From Aurantimonas sp965217685 (GTDB taxonomy: Bacteria > Pseudomonadota > Alphaproteobacteria > Rhizobiales > Rhizobiaceae), in assembly GCA_965217685.1 (NCBI GenBank), contig CBDCIZ010000003.1, positions 2,604,001 to 2,668,000 on the forward strand: a stretch of 64,000 nt of DNA, read 5' to 3'. The notes below the pieces were generated by a model. The model was not told where the DNA came from, made no database searches, and saw only the letters and a program-made list of their open reading frames with translations. A program made the translations under genes and the position numbers. Positions 8,804 to 16,482 of this stretch are shown here, in pieces. Positions within the stretch are counted from its first letter, which is position 1; each line of letters begins with the position of its first letter.

Positions 8804-9892
8804 ATGGACATGAATTCGCTGAAGTCGAACGCGCTCGAGCCGACGCGCGCCGAGCTGAAAGGTCTCGGCCGGGGCAAGGCCGCGCTGCGGCTTCTGCCGG
8901 TGTACGGCCTGCCGATCATCACGCTTTTCCTGATTGTCCTGTTCTCGGCTCTTCTACCGGACACCTTTCCGACGCTCCTCAATCTGCGTTCCGTGATCTC
9001 CGACAAGGGCGTCATCGCGCTTCTGGCGCTGGCCGCGATGATCCCTATGGCGGCTGGCAAGATCGACCTGACGGTCGGCTACGCCATCGTCATCTGGCAC
9101 ATTCTGGCGATCAGCCTGCAGACCGCCTTCGGTATTCCCTGGCCGCTCGCAGTGCTGATCGTTCTGATGCTCGGCGCCATCGTCGGCTTTCTCAACGGGC
9201 TGCTCGTGGAGATCGCGCAGATCGACAGCTTCATCGCGACGCTGGGCACCGGCACCGTGCTCTACGCCGTTGCGCTCTGGTACACGGGCGGGCGCCAGGT
9301 GGTGGCGACGCTCCCCGCCGGCTTTCTCGCGATCAACGGCACGATGCTGTTCGGCCTGCCGATTGCCGGCGCCTATGTCTTGCTGGTCGCGTTGGTGCTC
9401 TGGGCGATCCTCGAATTCACCCCGACCGGCCGCTACCTCTACGCCATCGGCGCCAATCCGAACGCCGCCGCACTCAACGGCATTGCCGTCAAGCGCTTCA
9501 CCATCGGCGCCTTCGTCGCCGCAGGGACGCTGACGGCGGCAGCGGGCGTCCTCCTCGCGTCCAAGCTGCGCATCGGTCAGGCGAGCGTCGGGCTCGAGTA
9601 TCTGCTGCCGGCACTGGTCGGGGCCTTTCTCGGCTCGACGACGATCCGGCCGGGCCGTGTCAACGTCTGGGGCACGGTCATCGGCGTCGTCATCCTCGCC
9701 GTCGGCATTTCCGGCATCCAGCAGTTCGGCGGCTCGTTCTGGGTCGAACCGATGTTCAACGGCATGACGCTGCTGATCGCCATCGGCATCGCCGGCTACG
9801 CCCAGCGCAAGCGCGGCGCCAACCCCGCGAGTTCAAATACCAACAAGGCGGCCATCTCCGAGCCGTCACCACAGGGAGGAACGACCCCATGA
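8804..9892 (+). CDS. Sugar ABC transporter permease (RbsC/XylH family)
   Basis: Inner-membrane permease of 362 aa with about eight to ten hydrophobic segments. Family marks are MIPMAAGKIDLTVGYAI near residue 85, the IDSFIATLGTGTVLYAVALW segment near residue 140, GRYLYAIGANPNAAALNGIA near residue 210, and GAFLGSTTIRPGRVNVWGT near residue 270. The start ATG follows GGGAGGGG closely; an in-frame ATG two codons later is also possible. Its stop overlaps the binding-protein start (ATGA), showing translational coupling. The C-terminal tail is hydrophilic and Ser/Asn/Thr-rich. Confidence 0.93.
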   Translation: MDMNSLKSNALEPTRAELKGLGRGKAALRLLPVYGLPIITLFLIVLFSALLPDTFPTLLNLRSVISDKGVIALLALAAMIPMAAGKIDLTVGYAIVIWHILAISLQTAFGIPWPLAVLIVLMLGAIVGFLNGLLVEIAQIDSFIATLGTGTVLYAVALWYTGGRQVVATLPAGFLAINGTMLFGLPIAGAYVLLVALVLWAILEFTPTGRYLYAIGANPNAAALNGIAVKRFTIGAFVAAGTLTAAAGVLLASKLRIGQASVGLEYLLPALVGAFLGSTTIRPGRVNVWGTVIGVVILAVGISGIQQFGGSFWVEPMFNGMTLLIAIGIAGYAQRKRGANPASSNTNKAAISEPSPQGGTTP

Positions 9893-11019
9893 CACACACC
9901 ACGCCCAGGCTGACGACCAGAAGCATCCTGATGGCAACGGCAAGCCTCGCCGCGCTTGCCCTTTCGGGCGGGCTCGCCCATGCCGACGCCTATACCGACG
10001 AAGCGAAAGCCGTCGTCGAGAAGGCGGTCGCGCCCGTCAACGAATGGGAAGGCCCGACCAGCGGTCCGAAGGCGGCGATGGACAAGTCGATCGTCTATGT
10101 CGCCGGCGACATGCGCAATGGCGGCATTCTCGGAGTCGCCCAAGGCGTCAAGGAGGCGGCGGCGGCGATCGGCTGGACCTATCGCGAGATCGACGGGCAG
10201 GGCACCGTTTCCGGCCAGTCGTCGGCGTTGAGTCAGGCGGTGGCGCTGAAGCCCGACGCCATCGTCGTCGGCGGCAGCGATGCAATCGAGCAGAATGCCG
10301 CGTTGCAGAATGCGGCCGATCAGGGAATCAAGATCGTCAGCTGGCACGGCGGGGCGACGCCCGGTCCGATGGAGAATTCACCGGTCTTCGCCAACGTCAC
10401 GTCCGATTCCAGCGAGGTGGCCAAGGTCTCGGCGATGAAGGCCATCGCCGATTCCGACGGTAAGGCAGGCGTCGTGATCTTCGCCGATTCGACCTACGCG
10501 ATGGCGATCTCCAAGGGCCGAATGATGGAGGAGATCATCAAGAAATGCGCCGGTTGCACTGTCCTCGACTTCAAGGATACGCCGCTCGCCGACGTCTCGA
10601 CGCGCATTCCGCAGTTGACGACGACGCTGCTCCAGCAGAACGGCGCCAAATGGACGTATACGCTGGCGATCAACGATCTCTATTACGACTTCATGCCGCC
10701 GGCGCTCTCGGCCGCGGGCATTTCCGGCGATGGCGCTCCGTATAATATTTCGGCTGGTGACGGGTCGCAATCGGGTTACCAGCGTATCCGGGCCGGCGAC
10801 TACCAGGTCGCCACCGTTCCCGAGCCGCTGAACATGCAGGGCTGGCAGGCCGTGGACGAACTGAACCGGGCCTTTGCCGGCGAGAAGTGGTCCGGCTTCG
10901 TGCCCGGCATCCACCTCGTCACCAAGGACAACATCGAGAGCGACGGTGGCCCGAACAACCTGTTCGATCCCGACAATGGCTATCGCGACGAATACAAGAA
11001 GATCTGGGGCGCGAAGTAG
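9889..11019 (+). CDS. Sugar ABC transporter periplasmic substrate-binding protein
   Basis: Type I periplasmic binding protein of 376 aa. It starts with a Sec-type signal: basic n-region, hydrophobic LMATASLAALALSGGL, then AHADA cleavage site near residue 33. The mature chain has SIVYVAGDMRNGGILGVAQG and ALKPDAIVVGGSDAIEQNAA, the pattern of the ribose/xylose binding-protein lobe. It ends the ABC trio and overlaps the permease by 4 nt. The position of the binding protein last, next to an SMP-30-type lactonase, suggests a substrate that yields an aldonolactone, but the sugar cannot be read from sequence. Confidence 0.92.
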   Translation: MTHTTPRLTTRSILMATASLAALALSGGLAHADAYTDEAKAVVEKAVAPVNEWEGPTSGPKAAMDKSIVYVAGDMRNGGILGVAQGVKEAAAAIGWTYREIDGQGTVSGQSSALSQAVALKPDAIVVGGSDAIEQNAALQNAADQGIKIVSWHGGATPGPMENSPVFANVTSDSSEVAKVSAMKAIADSDGKAGVVIFADSTYAMAISKGRMMEEIIKKCAGCTVLDFKDTPLADVSTRIPQLTTTLLQQNGAKWTYTLAINDLYYDFMPPALSAAGISGDGAPYNISAGDGSQSGYQRIRAGDYQVATVPEPLNMQGWQAVDELNRAFAGEKWSGFVPGIHLVTKDNIESDGGPNNLFDPDNGYRDEYKKIWGAK

Positions 11020-11032
11020 GCGGCAAGGACGT

Positions 11033-11065
11033 CGATAGCGATGCGGTGTATCCGCATCGCTATCG
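11033..11065 (+). terminator. Perfect 14-bp palindrome after the sugar-binding-protein gene
   Basis: Arms cgatagcgatgcgg (11033-11046) and ccgcatcgctatcg (11052-11065) pair perfectly around a 5-nt loop, 14 nt after the stop codon. There is no T-run, so it may slow 3' exonucleases or attenuate transcription into the SMP-30 gene rather than act as a standard intrinsic terminator. An operator is the alternative. Confidence 0.6.
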
Positions 11066-11184
11066 ATCCACGTTTCTCCAACCCGTCCGGAAACCCGGCC
11101 CCTGATCGTTGCTCCCGCGGCAGAGCTGGCGGGCGGCGAGCGAAAACCTTCACGATCGCGGGCCGAACGTCCACAGGTCATCTC

Positions 11185-12096
11185 ATGAGCGACTACGTCT
11201 TCCACGACGACCGCTTCAAGCGTCTCGTCATTTTTCACGCCCGCCTCGAGAAGCTCTGGACCGGTGGCCGCTGGGTCGAGGGCCCGGTTTACGTGCCGGC
11301 GGCCAAGAGCCTTTTATGGTCCGACATCCCCAACGACCGGGTCATGCGCTACGACGAATGCGACGGCTCGGTCTCGGTGTTCGAGGCCCCTTGCGGCTTT
11401 CACAACGGCCACGCGCTCGACCACCAGGGCCGCGTCATCGCCTGCGAACACGGCGGCCGGCGCATCTCGCGCCTCGACCATGACGGCGTCTGGCGCGGCC
11501 TCGTCGACAGCATCGACGGCAAGCGCTTCAACTCACCCAACGACGTCGTCGTCCATTCCGACGGCTCGATCTGGTTCACCGACCCGACCTACGGCATCGA
11601 CAGCCATTACGAGGGTGAACGCTCGACGCCGGAACTGGAAGGCAGCCACGTCTACCGATTCGACCCCCGGACCTGTGCGATCGAGGCCGTCATCGCCGAC
11701 CGCCTGCGCCCGAACGGGCTCGCCTTCTCGCCAGACGAGACGATCCTCTATGTCGCCGACACCGGCGCCACGCACGATGTCGCCCATCCGGTGACGATCG
11801 AGGCCTATCCGATCGGCGCCGAGGGCCGTCCGGGACAAGGCTCGACCTTCGCCACCTCGCCGGCCGGCCTCTTCGACGGTTTTCGCGTCGACAGCGAGGG
11901 CAACATCTGGACCTCGACCGCCCGCGGCGTTTGCATCTACACGTCCGACGGCCACCACATCGGCGAGATCGCGGTGCCCGAACTCGTTTCCAACCTCACC
12001 TTCGGCGGCCCCAAGCGCAATCGCCTCTACATCACCGGCCAGACCTCGATCTACGCGATCTATGTGAACGCGCATGGGGCGGGGTTTATGGGGTGA
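11185..12096 (+). CDS. SMP-30/gluconolactonase/LRE family protein
   Basis: Six-bladed propeller lactonase family, 303 aa, predicted to hydrolyse a sugar lactone. By family comparison the metal ligands map to E32 (WVEGPVY), N177 (LRPNGLAFS) and D231 (FDGFRVDSEGN), and the substrate-side residue to N119 (FNSPNDVVVHSDGSIWFTDP). All are present, so it looks active. I set the start at the ATG of MSDYVFHDDR because the family homology begins right there; the upstream extension looks like intergenic sequence. It follows the sugar transporter on the same strand, 165 nt after the binding-protein stop and behind a palindrome, so it likely processes the imported sugar after oxidation. Confidence 0.88.
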   Translation: MSDYVFHDDRFKRLVIFHARLEKLWTGGRWVEGPVYVPAAKSLLWSDIPNDRVMRYDECDGSVSVFEAPCGFHNGHALDHQGRVIACEHGGRRISRLDHDGVWRGLVDSIDGKRFNSPNDVVVHSDGSIWFTDPTYGIDSHYEGERSTPELEGSHVYRFDPRTCAIEAVIADRLRPNGLAFSPDETILYVADTGATHDVAHPVTIEAYPIGAEGRPGQGSTFATSPAGLFDGFRVDSEGNIWTSTARGVCIYTSDGHHIGEIAVPELVSNLTFGGPKRNRLYITGQTSIYAIYVNAHGAGFMG

Positions 12097-12396
12097 GGCG
12101 GGGCAGTCTGTGGGAATTTCGGTGCGGTGCTTCTCCCGGCATCACGTAGCGGATTCGGTGACTTTGATTGACCGCCTTCGACCCAACGCTGACGTTCACA
12201 ATTGAGCTGCAATATCCCTAAAGCTGCCATTGGTTCTCTAACGCTGACAGCGGCTTAGTGCCCGGCAGTTTGGGACCGGAAACCTCGCTGTTACCAATCC
12301 ACGGCAAAATTCAGCTAGGCTTTTATGCTTTGTGGGGGGAGAGGAGGTGGCCGTATGCTGAAAAGCCAGACACTTAAGACAATCCCAATTTTACAG
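12097..12396. other. Low-GC stretch without an intact gene
   Basis: From about 12160 to 12390 the sequence is visibly poorer in GC and richer in A/T runs than the flanks. No open frame with a ribosome site is seen. It joins directly to the LysR remnant, which suggests an old insertion or deletion joint. Confidence 0.45.
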
Positions 12397-12627
12397 CTCG
12401 CCTTCGTCACGCTCTATGCGCCCTTCGACGTTATGCTTGATGAAGGCTACGGCTACTATCTGACGCTTGCGGCCGAGGATCTCGACGATCCGGTTATCGC
12501 GGCATTTCGAAGCTGGATCATCGGGCATTTCGCCGGCCGCTTCGGCAGCCGCGACGGCGCGCGCGCTCCGCGTTCCGTCGCCGCCGACACGCCGGAAAGA
12601 GCGATCGACAAGGTGGGGGCGGGGTGA
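12397..12627 (+). pseudogene. Remnant of a LysR-family regulator (C-terminal end only)
   Basis: About 75 codons. The part YAPFDVMLDEGYGYYLT, then DDPVIAAFRSWIIGHF, matches the last strand and helix of the effector-binding domain of GcvA-like LysR regulators. The helix-turn-helix and most of the effector domain are missing, and the upstream sequence is low-GC and unrelated. The downstream codons to the stop look like run-through. It sits just before the peptide ABC operon, so the intact gene may once have regulated it. A small functional protein is possible but unlikely. Confidence 0.6.
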
Positions 12628-12814
12628 GGGGCAACGGAATCGGCGGTCGAAGACGGTCCCGATGCCGCGGGTCGTTTCCACAGCCCGCGCTTGACTCCTG
12701 CGGCCGTTCGGTCCCCGATTGGCAAAGCAAATCGCGGTGGCGCTTTCGATGTCGCTGCCGACACGACCCTGACGAGACGAGGGCGGCGGAACGGCGCCCT
12801 GCGAGGAGACTGCC

Positions 12815-14485
12815 ATGACGATCGACTGGAAGCTGGCCGACAGACTGCGCTTTCGCGGCGCGCGGCACGAAAGCCATCTCGTCGACGGTTATGTCGACGG
12901 CCGCGTCAGCCGCCGCGAATTTCTCCGTCATGGCAGCGTGCTCGGCCTGTCATTGCCGATCCTTCTGCGACTCGCGGGCAGCACCGGGCTCGGCGCGCTT
13001 GGCACGCTCTCGACGATCGGCGCGGCCCGCGCGGCGCCCGGCGGCACCATTCGCATCGCCCAGAAGATCCCGAGCGCGGCGATCGACCCGGTCACCACTG
13101 CGAGCTCCGGCGGACTGCTTCTCCTGCAGCAGGTCGGCGAGTTCCTCTGCCGCAGCGGCTCCGACCTGATCCTGCAGCCGATGCTGGCCGAGAGCTGGAA
13201 GCCCAACGACGATTCGACGATGTGGACGTTCACCCTTCGCAAGGGCGTCAAGTTCCACGACGGCCGCGAGATGAAGGCCGACGACGTCGTGGCCTCGATC
13301 GACCGGCTGTGCGACCCGAAGAACTCTTCCAACGCGCTGTCGGTCTTCGCCGGTGTTCTGATGCCGGGCGGCACCAAGAAGGTTGACGACAACACGGTTA
13401 CCTTCAATCTCGAAGCCGCCAACGGGTCGTTTCCCTATCTCGTTTCTTCCGACAATTACAACGCGATCGTCCTGCCGGCCGACTATGCCGGCGATTTCGA
13501 GAAGACGTTCAACGGCACCGGCCCGTTCAAGATTGAAAAGTACACCCAGGGCGTCGGCGCCACCTTCGTGCGCAACGACGACTACTGGGGCGACAAGGCG
13601 CTGCCCGACAAGCTGGCCTTCACCTTTTACGCCGACACCCAGCCGATGCTGCTGGCCCTGCAGGGCGGCGAGGTCGACGTTATCCAGCAGGTGCCCGTGC
13701 TGGAGGGCGCGGCGCTTCTCAACAACCCGGACGTCAACATCATCAGCCTCAAATCCTCGGCGCATCAGGAATTGCACATGCGCTGCGACATGGAGCCGTT
13801 CAAGGACAAGCGCGTGCGCCGGGCGATCGCTCTCTCGCTCGACCGCGAGCGGCTGGTGAAGGGCCTGATGCGCGGCCGCGCTTCGCTCGGCAACGACAGC
13901 CCCTTCGCGCCCGTTTTCCCGACGACCAACACCAGCGTCGGCCAGCGTGCCCAAAACCTGAACGAGGCAAAGGCGCTGCTCGAAGCAGCCGGCATGGCCA
14001 ACGGCAAGGTCACGCTGACGACCGAGAACTTCCTGGAAATTCCGCAATACGCCCAGCTTGTCCAGGCCGCGGCCCGCGAGATCGGCTTTACCATCGATCT
14101 CAACGTTCTCGACCAGAGCGCCTATTACGGCGACGCGGTCTTCGGCAAATCTAACTGGCTCGATTCGACCATGGGCATCACCGACTACGGCCACCGCGGC
14201 GTGCCGGACGTCTATCTTTCGGCGCCGCTGACCAGCGAGGGCACCTGGAACGCCGCCCACTTCAAGAACCCGGACTACGACAGGCTGGTCGCCGGCTACA
14301 TCGCCACCGCCGACGTTGAGAGCCAGAAGGAACAGGCCGGCAAGATCGAGGCGTTGCTGCTCGACGAGACACCGGTGATCTTCGGCTATTTCTACGACTA
14401 CCTCAGCGCCACCGCGAAAAACGTCACTGGCGTCGAGCCGACGGCGATTGGCCACCTGTTCCTGGCCAATGCCAAGATCGGCTGA
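12815..14485 (+). CDS. Peptide/nickel-type ABC transporter substrate-binding protein (Tat signal)
   Basis: Family 5 (DppA/OppA) extracellular binding protein of 556 aa. Residues 32-37 read SRREFL, followed by a hydrophobic stretch and a GAARAAPGG cleavage region near residue 70, so it should be Tat-exported. Family marks are LAESWKPNDDSTMWTFTLRKG and VKFHDGREMKADDVVASIDR, then VRRAIALSLDRERLV near residue 330. The start follows AGGAGACTGCC. It leads the operon of binding protein, two permeases and fused ATPase. The ligand could be di/oligopeptides, opines or other small compounds. Confidence 0.93.
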   Translation: MTIDWKLADRLRFRGARHESHLVDGYVDGRVSRREFLRHGSVLGLSLPILLRLAGSTGLGALGTLSTIGAARAAPGGTIRIAQKIPSAAIDPVTTASSGGLLLLQQVGEFLCRSGSDLILQPMLAESWKPNDDSTMWTFTLRKGVKFHDGREMKADDVVASIDRLCDPKNSSNALSVFAGVLMPGGTKKVDDNTVTFNLEAANGSFPYLVSSDNYNAIVLPADYAGDFEKTFNGTGPFKIEKYTQGVGATFVRNDDYWGDKALPDKLAFTFYADTQPMLLALQGGEVDVIQQVPVLEGAALLNNPDVNIISLKSSAHQELHMRCDMEPFKDKRVRRAIALSLDRERLVKGLMRGRASLGNDSPFAPVFPTTNTSVGQRAQNLNEAKALLEAAGMANGKVTLTTENFLEIPQYAQLVQAAAREIGFTIDLNVLDQSAYYGDAVFGKSNWLDSTMGITDYGHRGVPDVYLSAPLTSEGTWNAAHFKNPDYDRLVAGYIATADVESQKEQAGKIEALLLDETPVIFGYFYDYLSATAKNVTGVEPTAIGHLFLANAKIG

Positions 14486-14521
14486 TCGAAGCACCGTGCG
14501 GGCAATGAACCAGGCGTCTCG

Positions 14522-15526
14522 GTGCGGCGGGCAATCAGTCGCATCCCCAGCCGTTGCGAAGGAGTGGTGGCCATAGCGCGCTTTCTCGCGACCCGGTTTG
14601 CGTTCTCGCTGGTCACGCTGGCGATTCTCAGTGTCATCGTCTTCCTCGGTGGCCAGGTGTTGCCCGGCGACATCGGCCGTTCGGTGCTCGGCCCGCTCGC
14701 CGACGAGCGGGCGGTGGCCGCGCTCAACCACCAGCTCGGCGTCGACCGCCCGCTGCTTGTTCAGTTCGGCAGTTGGATCGGCGGCCTGCTTCAAGGCGAC
14801 ATGGGCCTCTCCTTCGCCTATCGCTCGCCCGTCGCACCTTACGTCCTGAGTGCGCTCGCCAATTCCCTGAAGCTTGCGGCTGTCGCCTTCGTGCTCGTCG
14901 TGCCGCTCGGCATCCTCGGCGGCATCATCGCGGCGCTCTACAAGAATCGCGTTGCCGACCGCACGATCAGCGTCGTCGGGCTCTCTTTCTCGGTGATGCC
15001 GGAATTTGTCTCCGGCATCGTCTTCATCCTGATCTTCGGCGTCTGGCTGCGCTGGTTGCCGGTGTCGGCCAGCTGGCCGGAGGGTGCTGGCGCGCTGACG
15101 CAATTGAGGCACCTGATTCTGCCGGCGCTGCCGCTGTTCCTTGTTCTGTTCGGCTACATTGCGCGAATGGCGCGCGCCGGAACGGTCGAGGCGCTGGAGT
15201 CCGACTATACGCGCACTGCCGTCCTCAAGGGCCTGCCCTGGCGGACGGTGATCTGGCGCCACGTGCTGCGCAACGCGCTCTTGCCGACCATTGCCGTCGT
15301 CGCGACCCAGGCCGGTTATCTGATCGGCGGGCTGGTCGTGGTCGAGACGCTGTTCCACTATCGCGGCATCGGCTCGTTGATCTACAACGCCGCCAATTCC
15401 AAGGATTTCCCGATGCTGGAAGCCGGCGTCCTCGTCGTCGGCATGGTCTATATCGTCTCGACGCTGATCGCCGACATCCTGACGACGCTGCTCAATCCGC
15501 GGCTTGCCCACGGATCCGACCGATGA
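14522..15526 (+). CDS. Peptide-type ABC transporter permease (DppB-like)
   Basis: First permease of the importer, 334 aa or slightly shorter. It has an N-terminal membrane segment, a GVDRPLLVQFGSWIGGLLQGDMG region, and the binding-protein-dependent permease loop EALESDYTRTAVLKGLPWR near residue 225. The start is uncertain: GTG at 14522 is the frame limit, while GTG codons at 14564 and 14567 lie directly beside a GAAGGAG element that is too close to serve them well. The 3' end overlaps the next permease by ATGA. Confidence 0.9.
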   Translation: MRRAISRIPSRCEGVVAIARFLATRFAFSLVTLAILSVIVFLGGQVLPGDIGRSVLGPLADERAVAALNHQLGVDRPLLVQFGSWIGGLLQGDMGLSFAYRSPVAPYVLSALANSLKLAAVAFVLVVPLGILGGIIAALYKNRVADRTISVVGLSFSVMPEFVSGIVFILIFGVWLRWLPVSASWPEGAGALTQLRHLILPALPLFLVLFGYIARMARAGTVEALESDYTRTAVLKGLPWRTVIWRHVLRNALLPTIAVVATQAGYLIGGLVVVETLFHYRGIGSLIYNAANSKDFPMLEAGVLVVGMVYIVSTLIADILTTLLNPRLAHGSDR

Positions 15527-16482
15527 GCGAGATCACCGACGGCACGAGCGTCGCCGCCCGGCGCGACGGGGAGGGCCGTGGCAAGGACGCCGCGGTCCTC
15601 CGGTCCACGGGTGACGAGCCCGAGGCCGAACCCGCAGTCGTTCCGGTGCAGTCGAGCCAGTCGAGCGAGCGGATCGCGCTGCTCCTGCGCTCGCCGACCT
15701 TCCTAATCGGCCTTTTGATCATCGCCTTCTGGATCGTCTGCGCGCTCTTCGGCCAATCCTTCGTGCCCTACGACCCTCTGAAAGGCGACGTCCTGGATTC
15801 GCTGCTGCCGCCCGATGCAAGCCACTGGTTCGGCACCGACCAGCTTGGCCGCGATGTCTTCTCGCGCGTCCTCGTCGGCTCGCGCGACATCCTCACCGTC
15901 GCACCGCTCGCGACACTGCTCGGCACGGTCTGCGGCACGGCGCTGGGGCTGATCGCCGGTTACAACAAGGGCTGGATCGACGAGGCGCTGAGCCGCATCA
16001 TCGAGGCGTTTCTCGCCTTGCCGCTGGTCATCGTGGCGCTGCTCGCGCTTGTCGCGCTCGGGCCCTCCAAGCCGACGGTCATCATGGTCATCGGCCTCAG
16101 CTTCACGCCGCTGATCGCCCGTACCGTGCGCGCCGCCGTCATCTCCGAGCGCGGGCTCGACTATGTGCTGACGGCGCGCCTGCGGCTCGAAAGCGTGTTC
16201 CACATCATGTTCGTCGAGATCCTGCCCAACATCGTCCCTTCGATCCTGGTCGAGGCGACGGTGCGGCTCGGCTATGCGATTTTTGCGGTCGCCACCTTGA
16301 GCTTCCTCGGTTTCGGCATCGCGCCGCCTTCGCCGGATTGGGGCCTCAGCGTCGCGGCCAATTACGGGCTGATCGGCGGCGGCTTCTGGTGGACCGTCCT
16401 TTTCGACGCAGGGGCCATCGCCTCGCTGGTCATCGGCTTCAACCTGTTTTCGGACGGTCTGGGAGCCGCTTTCCATGACTGA
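15523..16482 (+). CDS. Peptide-type ABC transporter permease (DppC-like)
   Basis: Second permease, 319 aa. A hydrophilic N-terminal 45 residues precede the first membrane helix (FLIGLLIIAFWIVCALFGQ). HWFGTDQLGRDVFSRVLVGSR near residue 100 is the diagnostic DppC/OppC motif, and the ATPase-contact loop includes SERGLDYVLTARLRLES. The ATG overlaps the stop of the previous permease, and its own 3' end overlaps the ATPase gene by 8 nt, so all three are translationally coupled. Confidence 0.94.
   Translation: MSEITDGTSVAARRDGEGRGKDAAVLRSTGDEPEAEPAVVPVQSSQSSERIALLLRSPTFLIGLLIIAFWIVCALFGQSFVPYDPLKGDVLDSLLPPDASHWFGTDQLGRDVFSRVLVGSRDILTVAPLATLLGTVCGTALGLIAGYNKGWIDEALSRIIEAFLALPLVIVALLALVALGPSKPTVIMVIGLSFTPLIARTVRAAVISERGLDYVLTARLRLESVFHIMFVEILPNIVPSILVEATVRLGYAIFAVATLSFLGFGIAPPSPDWGLSVAANYGLIGGGFWWTVLFDAGAIASLVIGFNLFSDGLGAAFHD

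Noticed and set aside
12950..15511. Long minus-strand open frame of 853 codons
   Set aside because: Antisense to the peptide ABC binding protein and permease; composition is Arg/Asp/His-rich with no domain, a typical shadow in GC-rich DNA.
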